Of a DNA stretch of 64,000 nt, positions 1 through 8,444 are shown piece by piece (position 1 is the stretch's first letter; each line of letters opens with the position of its first letter). The position numbers and the translations under genes were made by a program. The stretch lies in contig NZ_CP064655.1 of the NCBI RefSeq assembly GCF_018141525.1, positions 2,636,501-2,700,500 on the forward strand, in the 5' to 3' direction. The notes beneath the pieces were generated by a model. That model worked only from the letters and a program-made list of their open reading frames with translations. It was not told the DNA's origin and searched no databases. This DNA comes from Miltoncostaea marina (GTDB lineage Bacteria; Actinomycetota; Thermoleophilia; Miltoncostaeales; Miltoncostaeaceae).

Positions 1-1311
1 TCGCAGCTACCGGCGCTCGCCAGCGGGGACGCGCCGTTCGGGCGGGGCGAGCGCTTCGCCGCCGGCTTCCCGGTGGGCACGGTGGTGGAGGTGCGGGCGG
101 CCGACGGCCGGGTGCTGCGCCGGGCGGTGGCGCGGGAGCTCACCCAGGACGCCGCCGCCGCCGACGCGGTCGCGCTGCCGGAGGACCTGCCCGAGGGCTT
201 CTCGACGGTCGACATCCCGGAGGGCGGGGCCGGCGAGTACCGGGTGCTGGTGGCGGGCGCGGCGCCGGCCGGACCCGGCGCGATCCCCTTCGGCGGTTCC
301 ATCGTGGTGGGCGTGCCGCTGGACGACGTCAACGAGACGCTCGGCCGGCTGCTGCTGATCGAGGTGGCCGTGGGCGCGGCCACCCTGGCGGCGCTGGCGT
401 TCCTCGCGCTCTGGCTGGTGCGGCTGGGCTTGCGACCCCTCGACCGCATCCGCGAGACCGCCGACGCCATCGCCGCCGGCGACCTCGGCAGGCGGGTGGA
501 GGACGACGACCCGCGCACCGAGATCGGGCGCCTCGGCCGCACGCTGAACGGGATGCTGGCCCGCATCGAGGAGCTCTTCGAGGAGCGGCGCGCCGCCGAG
601 GAGCGGCTGCGCCGCTTCGTCGCCGACGCCTCGCACGAGCTGCAGACGCCGCTCACCTCGGTCCGCGGCTATGCGGAGCTGTTCCGGCGGGGCGCGTCCG
701 GCCGCCCCGAGGACCTCGCCACGGCGATGCGCCGCATCGAGGCGGAGGCCGAGCGGATGGGCGTGCTCGTGGACGACCTGCTGCTGCTCGCCCACCTCGA
801 CCAGCGCCGCCCCATGGCGCGCGAGCGCGTCGACCTGACCGCGCTCGCGGTCGAGCTCGCGGCCGACGCGGCCGTGGTCGAGCCGGACCGGCCGATCGAG
901 GTGCGCGGCGGCGACCCGGTCGTCGTGGAGGGCGACGACGTACGCCTGCGCCAGGTCGTCGCCAACCTGCTGGGCAACGCGCGCGCCCACACGCCCGCCG
1001 GGACGCCGGTGACCGTCACCGTCGCCCGGCGCGGCGGCGAGGCCGTGCTCGAGGTGGCCGACCGCGGCCCCGGCCTCGCCGCCGAGGACGCCGCGCGCGT
1101 CTTCGAGCGGTTCTTCCGTGCCGACGCCTCGCGCGCCCGGGCGAGCGGCGGCAGCGGCCTGGGGCTGTCGATCGTGGCGGCGATCGCCGAGGCGCACGGC
1201 GGGCGCGCGGAGGTCGACGGGGCGCCCGGCGAGGGGGCGACCTTCCGGGTGGTCCTGCCGCTCGCCCCCGGCGAGGGCGCACCGCCCCCCGGGCCCTCCG
1301 GCGGGCGCTGA
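1..1311 (+). CDS. Sensor histidine kinase (5' end outside the window)
   Basis: The reading frame is open from the first base, so the N-terminus lies upstream. What remains is the end of an extracytoplasmic segment, one membrane helix (about 349-420), a HAMP linker (about 421-590), and a HisKA motif DASHELQTPL with the phospho-acceptor His at 634-636. An HATPase domain follows, with N-box NLLGNARAH, DRGPG and GSGLGLS boxes. It is a membrane kinase of an OmpR-type pair whose regulator is probably just upstream. The last codons run into a 73-bp tandem repeat. The signal it senses cannot be told from this fragment. Confidence 0.93.
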   Translation, partial: SQLPALASGDAPFGRGERFAAGFPVGTVVEVRAADGRVLRRAVARELTQDAAAADAVALPEDLPEGFSTVDIPEGGAGEYRVLVAGAAPAGPGAIPFGGSIVVGVPLDDVNETLGRLLLIEVAVGAATLAALAFLALWLVRLGLRPLDRIRETADAIAAGDLGRRVEDDDPRTEIGRLGRTLNGMLARIEELFEERRAAEERLRRFVADASHELQTPLTSVRGYAELFRRGASGRPEDLATAMRRIEAEAERMGVLVDDLLLLAHLDQRRPMARERVDLTALAVELAADAAVVEPDRPIEVRGGDPVVVEGDDVRLRQVVANLLGNARAHTPAGTPVTVTVARRGGEAVLEVADRGPGLAAEDAARVFERFFRADASRARASGGSGLGLSIVAAIAEAHGGRAEVDGAPGEGATFRVVLPLAPGEGAPPPGPSGGR

Positions 1312-1445
1312 GGCCGGATCGCGGCGCCCGCGTCCGATCGGACCTCGGGCCGTGGTCCATTCGGACATTCTGCGGGGGCGCTGAGGCCGGATCGCGACGA
1401 CGAGGTCCGATTGGACCTCAGGCCGTGGTCCATTCGGACATCCCC
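1308..1445. repeat. 73-bp imperfect tandem repeat, two copies
   Basis: Copy A starts at 1308 and copy B at 1381. Both begin CTGAGGCCGGATCGCG and both contain GGCCGTGGTCCATTCGG (1348 and 1421). Copy A also carries the perfect palindrome GTCCGATCGGAC, which is GTCCGATTGGAC in copy B. The stop codon of the kinase gene lies inside copy A. A related sequence recurs at 29812-29836, so this may be a dispersed intergenic element rather than only a local duplication. Confidence 0.8.
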
Positions 1446-1457
1446 GGCCTGCCGGGG
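1442..1457. terminator. Hairpin between convergent genes
   Basis: CCCCGGC (1442-1448) and GCCGGGG (1451-1457) form a GC-rich stem in the convergent gap between the kinase gene and the LacI-type gene. A further GGC/GCC-rich stem follows to about 1476. There is no U-tract. A role as a bidirectional terminator is inferred. Confidence 0.45.
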
Positions 1458-1477
1458 CGCCGGCAAGCCGGGGGCGC

Positions 1478-2494
1478 CTACCCCGCTGCGGGGGCGCGGG
1501 CGGTGGTGGAGCGGATGGCGAGCGAGGTCGGCAGCGGCGGGGGCGGCGGCGCGTCCTCGCCCTCGACGAGGCGCGAGAGGGTGGCGCCGGCGAGCTCGCC
1601 GAGCGGGCGGTACGGGACGAAGGCGGTCGTCAGGCCGAGGGCGTCGCTGCCGTCGAGGTCGTCGATGCCCGCCACGGAGAGGTCGCGCGGCACGTCGAGG
1701 CCGGCCCAGCGGGCGGCGACGAGGGCGCCGCGGGCGAGGACGTCGGTCAGGGCGAGGACGGCCGTGGGACGGGGCTCGCGACCGAGGGCGACCTGGGCGA
1801 CGGTCTCGGCGTCGGCGCGGGTGGGGCCGGCCGCCGCGTCGGTGGCGCCCTCCGGGCTGCCGGCCATGAAGACGCGCACCGGGCCGGCCGCGGCCCAGCC
1901 GGCGCGGACCCCCTCCAGCCGCTCGCCCGCGCCCGCCCAGGTCAGCACGACCAGCTCTCGGTGGCCGAGCTCGCGCAGGTGGCGGGCGACGTGGGCGCCG
2001 GCCTCGCGCACGTCGGCGCGCACGGCGACCACGCCGGGGGCGGGCGGCACGTCGACGGCCACGACCGGGTGGGTGGGCGCCGCGGGCGGCCTCATGCGGA
2101 ACAGCACGGAGCCGTCGACGGCGGACCCCCGGGCGGACCCGGCGAGCAGCAGCGAGACGCCGGCGCGGTCGCAGTAGCGGGCGAGCCCGCGGGCCACGAG
2201 GGCGGCGGCCGGGTCGGCGAGCAGCGGCTCCGCGGCCCCGTCGGCCACGAGGGCGACGATCCGGGTGCGGCCGAGGGCGAGCGAGCGCGCCACCGGGTCG
2301 GGGCCGGTGAAGCCGAGGGCGGCGGCGGCGGCGAAGACGCGCTCACGGGTGGCCGAGGCGACCCGGGCCGGGTTGCTGTACGTCGTGGAGACGGTCCAGA
2401 CCGACACGCCGGCCGCCTGCGCCACGTCGCGCAGCGTCGCGCGGCGCGCGCCGCCGCGCGCGGGGGCGCGCCGGGGTCCGGGCGGACTCGTCAT
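1478..2494 (-). CDS. LacI-family transcriptional regulator
   Basis: A 338-residue one-component regulator. Residues about 20-70 form the LacI helix-turn-helix (ATLRDVAQAAGVSVWTVS), followed by a periplasmic-binding-protein-like ligand domain that ends with the typical VAGIDDL segment. The start chosen is ATG at 2494; codons further upstream encode low-complexity sequence. It is divergent from the nitroreductase gene with a 76-bp gap, where it probably binds. LacI proteins usually respond to a sugar or nucleoside, but no sugar genes lie nearby, so the ligand is unknown. Confidence 0.9.
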   Translation of the reverse strand: MTSPPGPRRAPARGGARRATLRDVAQAAGVSVWTVSTTYSNPARVASATRERVFAAAAALGFTGPDPVARSLALGRTRIVALVADGAAEPLLADPAAALVARGLARYCDRAGVSLLLAGSARGSAVDGSVLFRMRPPAAPTHPVVAVDVPPAPGVVAVRADVREAGAHVARHLRELGHRELVVLTWAGAGERLEGVRAGWAAAGPVRVFMAGSPEGATDAAAGPTRADAETVAQVALGREPRPTAVLALTDVLARGALVAARWAGLDVPRDLSVAGIDDLDGSDALGLTTAFVPYRPLGELAGATLSRLVEGEDAPPPPPLPTSLAIRSTTARAPAAG

Positions 2495-2570
2495 GCGCGC
2501 GAGCGTACCCGCGCGGCGGCGCGGCGTCCTGGCAGACTGCGGCGAGGACATCCGACATGGGGGGAGCGTG

Positions 2571-3221
2571 ATGGAGCTCGCTGATGCGATCCGCAAGCGC
2601 CGCGCGGTGCGGACCTACACCGACAAGCCGGTGGACGACGAGGTCCTCGACCGCATCCTCCGGCTGGCGCTGCGCGCCCCGACCGGCGGCGGTCAGCAGG
2701 CATGGGGCCTGATGCTGGTGCGCGACGCGGAGAAGCGGCGCGAGGTGGCCGAGCTCATCATCCGCGGCGGCGCGCAGTACTTCGCGCTGATGCGCCCGCA
2801 GAAGGACGCGACCGACGAGGAGCACGCCGCCTGGGCGCGTGAATACGCCGAGGGCGTGATGGCGACCTACCGGCACGTGCCGGCGTTCGTGGTCGGCCTG
2901 CTCGTGCCGCGCGGCTACCCGGAGGGCTTCCCGGGCGGCTACGAGGACGACCTGATCTCGCTCGCGTTCGCCTTCGAGAACCTCATGCTGGCGGCGCGCG
3001 AGCAGGGCCTCGGCAGCGTGCCGATCACCGCGTTCCACCGCTGGGAGAAGGACCGGCTGCGCGAGCTCCTTGGCATCCCGGCCGAGGTGGACCCGGCCAT
3101 CGTCAGCCCGATCGGCTACCCGGAGGCCTTCCCCACCGGGCTCGCGCCCGCGCTGAAGCGCAACTTCCGCTCGTGGCGGGCCCTGGTCCACGACGACACG
3201 TACGGCAACACGAGGGAGTAG
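2571..3221 (+). CDS. Nitroreductase-family FMN oxidoreductase
   Basis: 216 residues. The N-terminal ADAIRKRRAVRTYTDKPV and RAPTGGGQQAW segments are the FMN-binding signature of the nitroreductase fold, and GLGSVPI-type residues follow near the C-terminus. These enzymes use NAD(P)H and FMN to reduce nitro groups, quinones or related compounds, usually as dimers. Start ATG 2571 follows a GGGGGGAG ribosome-binding site. The next gene begins 2 bases after the stop, so the two are co-transcribed. The true substrate is unknown. Confidence 0.9.
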   Translation: MELADAIRKRRAVRTYTDKPVDDEVLDRILRLALRAPTGGGQQAWGLMLVRDAEKRREVAELIIRGGAQYFALMRPQKDATDEEHAAWAREYAEGVMATYRHVPAFVVGLLVPRGYPEGFPGGYEDDLISLAFAFENLMLAAREQGLGSVPITAFHRWEKDRLRELLGIPAEVDPAIVSPIGYPEAFPTGLAPALKRNFRSWRALVHDDTYGNTRE

Positions 3222-3223
3222 CG

Positions 3224-3580
3224 ATGAGCGGCGACGGGATCCTGCGGGGCGCCGGCCTGGAGGAGCGCCTGGCCGGCCTGCCCGGCTGGTCGGCCGGCGA
3301 GGGCGACGACGACATCCGGCGGACGTACGCCACGTCGGGGTGGAAGGCGACGCTGATGGTGGTCAACGCGATCGGCTGGCTCGCCGAGACGGCGTGGCAC
3401 CACCCGGATCTCGTCGTCGGCTACGGCAGCGTGGAGGTGCGGCTGACCAGCCACGACGCCGGCGGCGTCACCGAGCGCGACCTGGCCCTCGCCCGGCGCA
3501 TCGACGAGGTGGTGGGCTGGCGGCCCGAGGGCGGCCCGTTCACCGGCCCCCCGGAGTCGTCGGCGCCGCTCAGGCCCTGA
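3224..3580 (+). CDS. Pterin-4a-carbinolamine dehydratase family protein
   Basis: 118 residues with the family core AETAWHHPDLVVGYGSVEVRL, including the paired His needed for dehydration of 4a-hydroxytetrahydropterin. In organisms without aromatic amino-acid hydroxylases these proteins are linked to folate or molybdopterin metabolism. The neighbouring pabA/pabB pair makes a folate link attractive here. It starts 2 bases after the nitroreductase stop and converges on pabA with an 11-base overlap. Confidence 0.85.
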   Translation: MSGDGILRGAGLEERLAGLPGWSAGEGDDDIRRTYATSGWKATLMVVNAIGWLAETAWHHPDLVVGYGSVEVRLTSHDAGGVTERDLALARRIDEVVGWRPEGGPFTGPPESSAPLRP

Positions 3581-4181
3581 GCCCCACGGCGCGCGGCGCG
3601 GCCGCGCCGCGCGCCGGGGCGAGCGCCAGGAAGGCGCGCAGCAGGTCGTCGCCCCGCTCGGTGAGGATGGACTCGGGGTGGAACTGCACCCCGACGATCG
3701 GGTGGCGGCGGTGGCGGAGGGCCATGATCTCCCCCTCCTCGCTCCACGCGGTGGCCACGAGCTCACGCGGCAGCCCGCGCGGGTCGACCACCAGCGAGTG
3801 GTAGCGCGTCGCGCGCAGCGGGTCCGGCAGGCCGGCGAAGACACCCTCGCCGTCGTGCGCGATCGGCGCGGCCTTGCCGTGCATGGGCCGCCGCGCGCGG
3901 ACGATGCGGGCGCCGAAGGCGCGGCCGATGCACTGGTGGCCCAGGCACACGCCGAGGGTCGGCACGACCGGGCCGAGCTCGCGCACCAGGGGCACCGAGA
4001 CGCCGGCCTGGTCGGGCGCGCACGGGCCGGGCGAGATCACGACGTGCGAGGGCTCGAGCGCGGCCACGTCGGCCACGCCGACCTCGTCGCAGCGCAGCAC
4101 CGCGGTGGCCCAGCCCTGCCGGCGCAGGTAGCGGGCCAGGTTGTGCACGAACGAGTCGCGGTTGTCGATGACCGCGATCAC
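3570..4181 (-). CDS. pabA: Aminodeoxychorismate/anthranilate synthase glutaminase subunit
   Basis: 203 residues, class I glutamine amidotransferase. AVIDNRDSFVHNLARYL opens the protein. The nucleophile is Cys79 in GVCLGHQ, and the catalytic His168 and Glu170 are in VQFHPES. It supplies ammonia to the PabB partner encoded just upstream. The GTG start at 4181 overlaps the pabB stop by 4 bases (GTGA), pointing to translational coupling. The subunit may be shared with tryptophan synthesis, as PabA/TrpG often is. Confidence 0.92.
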   Translation of the reverse strand: MIAVIDNRDSFVHNLARYLRRQGWATAVLRCDEVGVADVAALEPSHVVISPGPCAPDQAGVSVPLVRELGPVVPTLGVCLGHQCIGRAFGARIVRARRPMHGKAAPIAHDGEGVFAGLPDPLRATRYHSLVVDPRGLPRELVATAWSEEGEIMALRHRRHPIVGVQFHPESILTERGDDLLRAFLALAPARGAAAPRAVGLRA

Positions 4182-5587
4182 GGCGAGAGCGCCGCCACGA
4201 GCGCGCGCGCCTTCGCGAGCGTCTCCTCGTACTCGCCGGCCGGCGTGGAGTCGGCCACCACCCCGCCGCCCGCGCCGAAGGTCGCCACCCCGTCGCGTAT
4301 GGCGAAGGTCCGGATGGCGATGCTGGTGTCGAGCGCGCCGTCGAAGCCGATCCAGCCGATCGCCCCGCAGTAGGGCCCGCGCCGCACCGGCTCCAGCTCG
4401 GCGATGATCTCCCGCGCGCGGATCTTGGGCGCGCCGGTGATCGAGCCGCCGGGGAAGCAGGCCGCCAGCGCGTCGAGCGCGCCGACCCCCGGCCGCAGCC
4501 GCCCCGTCACCGCCGACACCAGGTGCATGACCGTGGCGAACCGCTCGACGGCGCAGAGCTCGGTGACCTCCACGCCGTCGTCCCGGCACACGCGCGACAG
4601 GTCGTTGCGCAGCAGGTCCACGATCATCACGTTCTCGGCGCGGTCCTTCTCGCTGGCGGCGAGCTCGGCCGCCAGCGCGTCGTCCTCCGCCGGGTCGGCG
4701 CCGCGCGGGCGGGTGCCCTTGATCGGCCGCGTCTCCACCGCCCCGCGGGCGATGCGCAGGAAGCGCTCGGGCGACGAGGAGGCGACGGCGACGTCACCGA
4801 ACCGCAGGTAGGCGGCGAAGGGGGCGGGGTTCGCCGCGGTGAGGCGCCGGAAGAGATCGAACGGCGACAGCCCGGCCGGCAGGGGGGCCGCGAAGCGCTG
4901 GGCCAGGTTCGCCTGGAAGACGTCGCCCGCGAGGATGTAGCCGATCACGCGCCGCACGGCGGCCTCGTACCCGACGCGGGTGAAGGTCGATCGCAGCTCC
5001 GGCGGCGCGGCGGGGCGGGGCGGCGGCGGCAGGGGGCCCGTCGCGGCGAGGCGGCTCGCGACGTGCTCCAGGCGCCGGCGGGCGCGGGCCCGGCGCGCGG
5101 CGGCGTCGCGCTCCGGCAGGCCGCTCGACAGGATGCGCGCCCGGCGCTCGCGGTGGTCGACGGCCACCACGACGTCGCAGAACATCATCGCCATCTCGGG
5201 CAGGTCGAGCGCGTCGGGCGGCGGGGCGGGCGCGGGCTCGAGCCACCCGCCCAGCTCGTAGCCGAGCCAGCCGACGGCGCCGCCCGCGAACGGCCCCGCG
5301 CCGGCGGCCGGCGCGAGGGGGCACGCCGCGAGCTGGTCGCGCAGCACGTCCCACGGCGAGCCGTCGACGTGCGCGCCGTCGACCGTCGTGCGGCCGTCCT
5401 CGCAGCGGATGACCCGGAAGGGCTCGAGCGCGATGAACGAGTGGCGCCCGCGCTCGCCGCCGACGGCGCTGTGCAGCAGCCCGACGTGGCCGTCGCCCGC
5501 CAGGGCGCCGGCGAGGGCCACGGGGTCCGCGTAGGGGATCTCGCGCACGAGCGGCGCTGGGGCGTCGGCGGTCACCGCGCAGATCAT
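4178..5587 (-). CDS. pabB: Aminodeoxychorismate synthase component I
   Basis: 469 residues, chorismate-binding family. The diagnostic PIKGTRPRG motif carries the lysine typical of PabB rather than the alanine of anthranilate synthase TrpE. It is followed by DLLRNDLSRVC, PGGSITGAPK and the C-terminal GAGGGVVADS. With PabA it makes 4-amino-4-deoxychorismate for folate. ATG 5587 is the natural start; sequence beyond it is the opposite strand of a secreted protein gene. No lyase gene (pabC) is seen in the window. Confidence 0.93.
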   Translation of the reverse strand: MICAVTADAPAPLVREIPYADPVALAGALAGDGHVGLLHSAVGGERGRHSFIALEPFRVIRCEDGRTTVDGAHVDGSPWDVLRDQLAACPLAPAAGAGPFAGGAVGWLGYELGGWLEPAPAPPPDALDLPEMAMMFCDVVVAVDHRERRARILSSGLPERDAAARRARARRRLEHVASRLAATGPLPPPPRPAAPPELRSTFTRVGYEAAVRRVIGYILAGDVFQANLAQRFAAPLPAGLSPFDLFRRLTAANPAPFAAYLRFGDVAVASSSPERFLRIARGAVETRPIKGTRPRGADPAEDDALAAELAASEKDRAENVMIVDLLRNDLSRVCRDDGVEVTELCAVERFATVMHLVSAVTGRLRPGVGALDALAACFPGGSITGAPKIRAREIIAELEPVRRGPYCGAIGWIGFDGALDTSIAIRTFAIRDGVATFGAGGGVVADSTPAGEYEETLAKARALVAALSP

Positions 5588-5639
5588 GACGCCCCCCGTC
5601 GCTGCCGATGGGCGTGGGGTGACCGGCGACGGAGGGCGG

Positions 5640-8084
5640 ATGGCGCGCGGCAGGCGGCGCAGGAGGCAGGTGCTGGCGCTGAGCGGGGCCGCGGCGGCGA
5701 TGGCCGGCGTGATGGCGCTGACGCCGGTGGTGTCGGGCTCCCGCGTGCCGCCGGGGGTCTTCTCGGGACTCAACGCGCTGGAGGGCGCCCGCTTCGACCA
5801 CAACGGCGCCCACCTGGACGCGTCCCCGCAGGCGCGGGCCCGCGCCGCGGCGCTCGCCGCCGCCTGCGCCCGTCCCGGCCGCGACGCGGTCGCCGACGCC
5901 GCCTGCCCCGACCCCGCCCCCACCGCGCCGCTCGCGCGCACCGCGCAGGTCGCGGGGGCGCGCCTCGGCGCCGCGGCGGTCGAGCGGCCCGACGGCATGT
6001 GGGGCGACCTGCTGCGGGTGCCGAGCACGGCGATCCACGCCGTGGTGCTGCCGACCAACAAGGTGCTCTGGTTCTCCCAGCCGAAGGGCGTCCCGGGCGA
6101 GGTGCTCACCGACGGGGGCAACGCCCACCTCTGGGACCCGGCCACCGGCACCATCCGCGCCGTGCCCCCGCCGGTCGTGGACTACCCGGCCGACGGCGGC
6201 CAGCCGGCCTACTCGGCCCCGGCCAACCTGTGGTGCGGCGGGCAGGTGCTGCTGCCCGACGGGCGGGTGCTCGTGGTGGGCGGCAACCTCGCCTACCCGT
6301 ACGGCGGCGCGGGCGCCGGGGCGGGCGCGGGGACCGGCTTCAAGGGCGGCGCCTGGGTGATGACCTTCGACCCGTGGACCGAGCGGTGGACGCGCTACCG
6401 CGACATGGAGAGCGGCGGCCGCTGGTACCCGACGCTCACCCTGCTGCCGGACGGCGAGGTGCTGATCGTGGGCGGCTGGGACGAGACCGGCGGCCGCGAG
6501 ACCAACGGCGACCCGGACGCGCCGCCGACGATGGTCAACAACCAGAGCGTCGAGCTGTTCGACCCGGGCACGCCGCCCGGCGGCCTCGCGACGCGCGAGC
6601 TGAGCCGCCTGCCCCCGGACGGGCCCGGCCAGCCCACGCCCTACCCGGACCACCGCGGCGTGGGCCTCTACCCCCACATGTTCGTCCTGCCCGACACCAC
6701 CGCCGCCGGCGCGGGCGGCACGAAGGTGCTGGTCGCGGGACCGCACCAGTGGGACTCGGCGATCATCGACACGGCCACCGGCGTCTGGGACGACGTCTAC
6801 GAGCGCCCGTTCGAGCCGGACACCGTGCCGCTCTCGAGCGACCGCGCCTGGGGCACCGCGTACCTGGAGCCGTCGGGCACCGACGGCTCGCGGCGGGTGG
6901 TGATGCTCGGCGGGTCCGACTCGGGCGCGGTGGCGCCCGGCCCGGGCGAGAGCACCCCGCCGCTGGCCACCGCCGAGGTGCTCGACCTCGACGCGCCGGA
7001 GGACGGGTGGCGCATCGAGCCCGCCCTGCGGCTCAACCGCGGCCGCGCCCACTTCAACACCGTGCTGCTGCCGGACCTCGCGGTGTTCACGAACGGCGGC
7101 GGCTACGGGCGGCGCGACGACAGCCTCTACGCCGACCCGGTCTACGAGGCGGAGCTGCTGGAGCCCGGCAGGGGCTGGCGCACGGTGGGCGCCGAGGCCG
7201 ACGCGCGCACGTACCACTCCACCTCCGTGCTGCTGCCCGACGGCCGGGTGCTCTCGGCGGGCGACGACCGCGACACGGCCGGCGCGATCTCGGCCGACCA
7301 CCTGCAGCCCGCCAACCGCACCGCCCAGCTGTGGAGCCCGCCCTACCTCTTCCGCGGCCCGCGGCCGGCGGTCGCGTCCGCGCCGGCGGCCGTCCGCTAC
7401 GACGCGCCGTTCCGGGTCGCCGTGGCGGGCGAGCCGGCGGCCGTGACCCGGGCGGTGCTGATGCGGCCCGGGGCGGTGACCCACGCGGTGGACATGTCGC
7501 AGCAGGCGATCGAGCTGCCGCTGAGCGCGCAGGCCGAAGGGCTCACCCTGCGCACGCCGCGCAACGCGACCGTCGCGCCGCCCGGCTACTACATGCTGTT
7601 CGTGCTCGACGCCGACGGGGTGCCCTCGGTGGCGTCCTGGGTGCGGCTCGACCCGGCGGCGCCCGACGCCCCGCCGCTGCCGGCGGCGCCGGGCCCCGCG
7701 CCGGCGCCCACGCCCGCGAACCCCGTGCCCGTGCCGCGCCCCGCCGCCGCGGCGCCGGCGCCGCGGCCGGCGCTGCGCGTGGCCGCCGCCCGCCCGCGGG
7801 CCGCCCTCGTGCGGGGGCGGGTCAGGGTCTCGCTGCGCCTGCGGTCCACGGCCCGCGCGCGGGCGACGATCGTGGTGCGCGGCCGCGGCGGCCGGGTGGC
7901 GGCCCGGCGCACGCACGGCCTGCCGCCGGGACGGCGGGTGACCCGCGCGGTGCTCGTGCCGACCGCGAGGCTGCGCGGCCTGCGCGGCGCGCGCGTGCAG
8001 GTCGTCGTGCGCGACGGCGCCGGCCGGCGCGCGAGCCTCACGCGCGTGGCGCGGCTGCCGGGCCGTCTGGCCGCCCGCCGCTAG
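5640..8084 (+). CDS. Secreted galactose-oxidase-like copper radical oxidase
   Basis: 814 residues. An Arg-rich N-terminus and hydrophobic stretch (RRRRRQVLALSG, about residues 4-30) look like a Tat or Sec signal. A seven-bladed kelch propeller with repeated LLPDGRVLVVGG blades follows, then the DUF1929 Ig-like domain (PPGYYMLFVLDADGVPSVA). All residues expected for a mononuclear copper site are present: Cys199 (NLWCGG) and Tyr263 (RWYPT) for the thioether cofactor, Tyr525-His526 (TYHST) and His615 (VTHAVD). A Pro/Ala linker leads to an Arg-rich beta tail of about 100 residues. ATG 5640 is preferred (GGAGGG upstream); an earlier ATG at 5586 overlaps pabB. The family makes hydrogen peroxide from alcohols or aldehydes, and Streptomyces GlxA acts in glycan deposition. 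The substrate here is unknown. Confidence 0.85.
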   Translation: MARGRRRRRQVLALSGAAAAMAGVMALTPVVSGSRVPPGVFSGLNALEGARFDHNGAHLDASPQARARAAALAAACARPGRDAVADAACPDPAPTAPLARTAQVAGARLGAAAVERPDGMWGDLLRVPSTAIHAVVLPTNKVLWFSQPKGVPGEVLTDGGNAHLWDPATGTIRAVPPPVVDYPADGGQPAYSAPANLWCGGQVLLPDGRVLVVGGNLAYPYGGAGAGAGAGTGFKGGAWVMTFDPWTERWTRYRDMESGGRWYPTLTLLPDGEVLIVGGWDETGGRETNGDPDAPPTMVNNQSVELFDPGTPPGGLATRELSRLPPDGPGQPTPYPDHRGVGLYPHMFVLPDTTAAGAGGTKVLVAGPHQWDSAIIDTATGVWDDVYERPFEPDTVPLSSDRAWGTAYLEPSGTDGSRRVVMLGGSDSGAVAPGPGESTPPLATAEVLDLDAPEDGWRIEPALRLNRGRAHFNTVLLPDLAVFTNGGGYGRRDDSLYADPVYEAELLEPGRGWRTVGAEADARTYHSTSVLLPDGRVLSAGDDRDTAGAISADHLQPANRTAQLWSPPYLFRGPRPAVASAPAAVRYDAPFRVAVAGEPAAVTRAVLMRPGAVTHAVDMSQQAIELPLSAQAEGLTLRTPRNATVAPPGYYMLFVLDADGVPSVASWVRLDPAAPDAPPLPAAPGPAPAPTPANPVPVPRPAAAAPAPRPALRVAAARPRAALVRGRVRVSLRLRSTARARATIVVRGRGGRVAARRTHGLPPGRRVTRAVLVPTARLRGLRGARVQVVVRDGAGRRASLTRVARLPGRLAARR

Positions 8085-8444
8085 TCAGTCGTCGTCCTCG
8101 TCGCCGCCGCGGCCGCGGCCCCGCCCGCGGCCGTCGTCATCGTCGTCGCCGCGACGCTCGTCGGTCGAGGCCCCGTCGTGGTCGTCGTCGCTCGTCGCCG
8201 GCGGCGCGGCGGCCGTCGTGGGGGCGGTCGTGGAACCGGCGGCCGCGGTGGCGGGCGGGCGGGCGGTCGACGCGGTCGCCGCGACGCCGAGCGAGGGATC
8301 GACCGGGCGCAGCCGCCCGAGGCGGTCCTCGCCGGCCTGGCCGAGCAGGGCCATGTTGGCCGCCGCCGCCGCGGCGGCCACGGCCAGCACCGCCAGCGCG
8401 ATCAGCACCGGCCGCCGCCACCGTCGCCACCCGCCGCCGCTCAC
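8085..8444 (-). CDS. Small single-helix membrane protein with acidic tail
   Basis: 119 residues, no recognised family. Basic N-terminus GGGWRRWRRP, one membrane helix (about 12-32), a Thr/Ala/Pro-rich linker, then an Asp/Arg/Gly-rich tail of about 35 residues. The topology is probably Nin-Cout with the acidic tail outside, suited to binding cations. The GTG start overlaps the preceding stop (GTGA). It closes a five-gene operon with ApbE and a ferric-reductase-like protein and resembles the first gene of that operon in design. A DGAST segment in the tail loosely recalls the flavinylation motif used by ApbE, but the match is weak. Confidence 0.75.
   Translation of the reverse strand: MSGGGWRRWRRPVLIALAVLAVAAAAAAANMALLGQAGEDRLGRLRPVDPSLGVAATASTARPPATAAAGSTTAPTTAAAPPATSDDDHDGASTDERRGDDDDDGRGRGRGRGGDEDDD

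Noticed and set aside
1348-1441. Insertion-sequence ends
   Set aside because: The repeated core is direct, not inverted, has no transposase between copies, and is too short for a mobile element.
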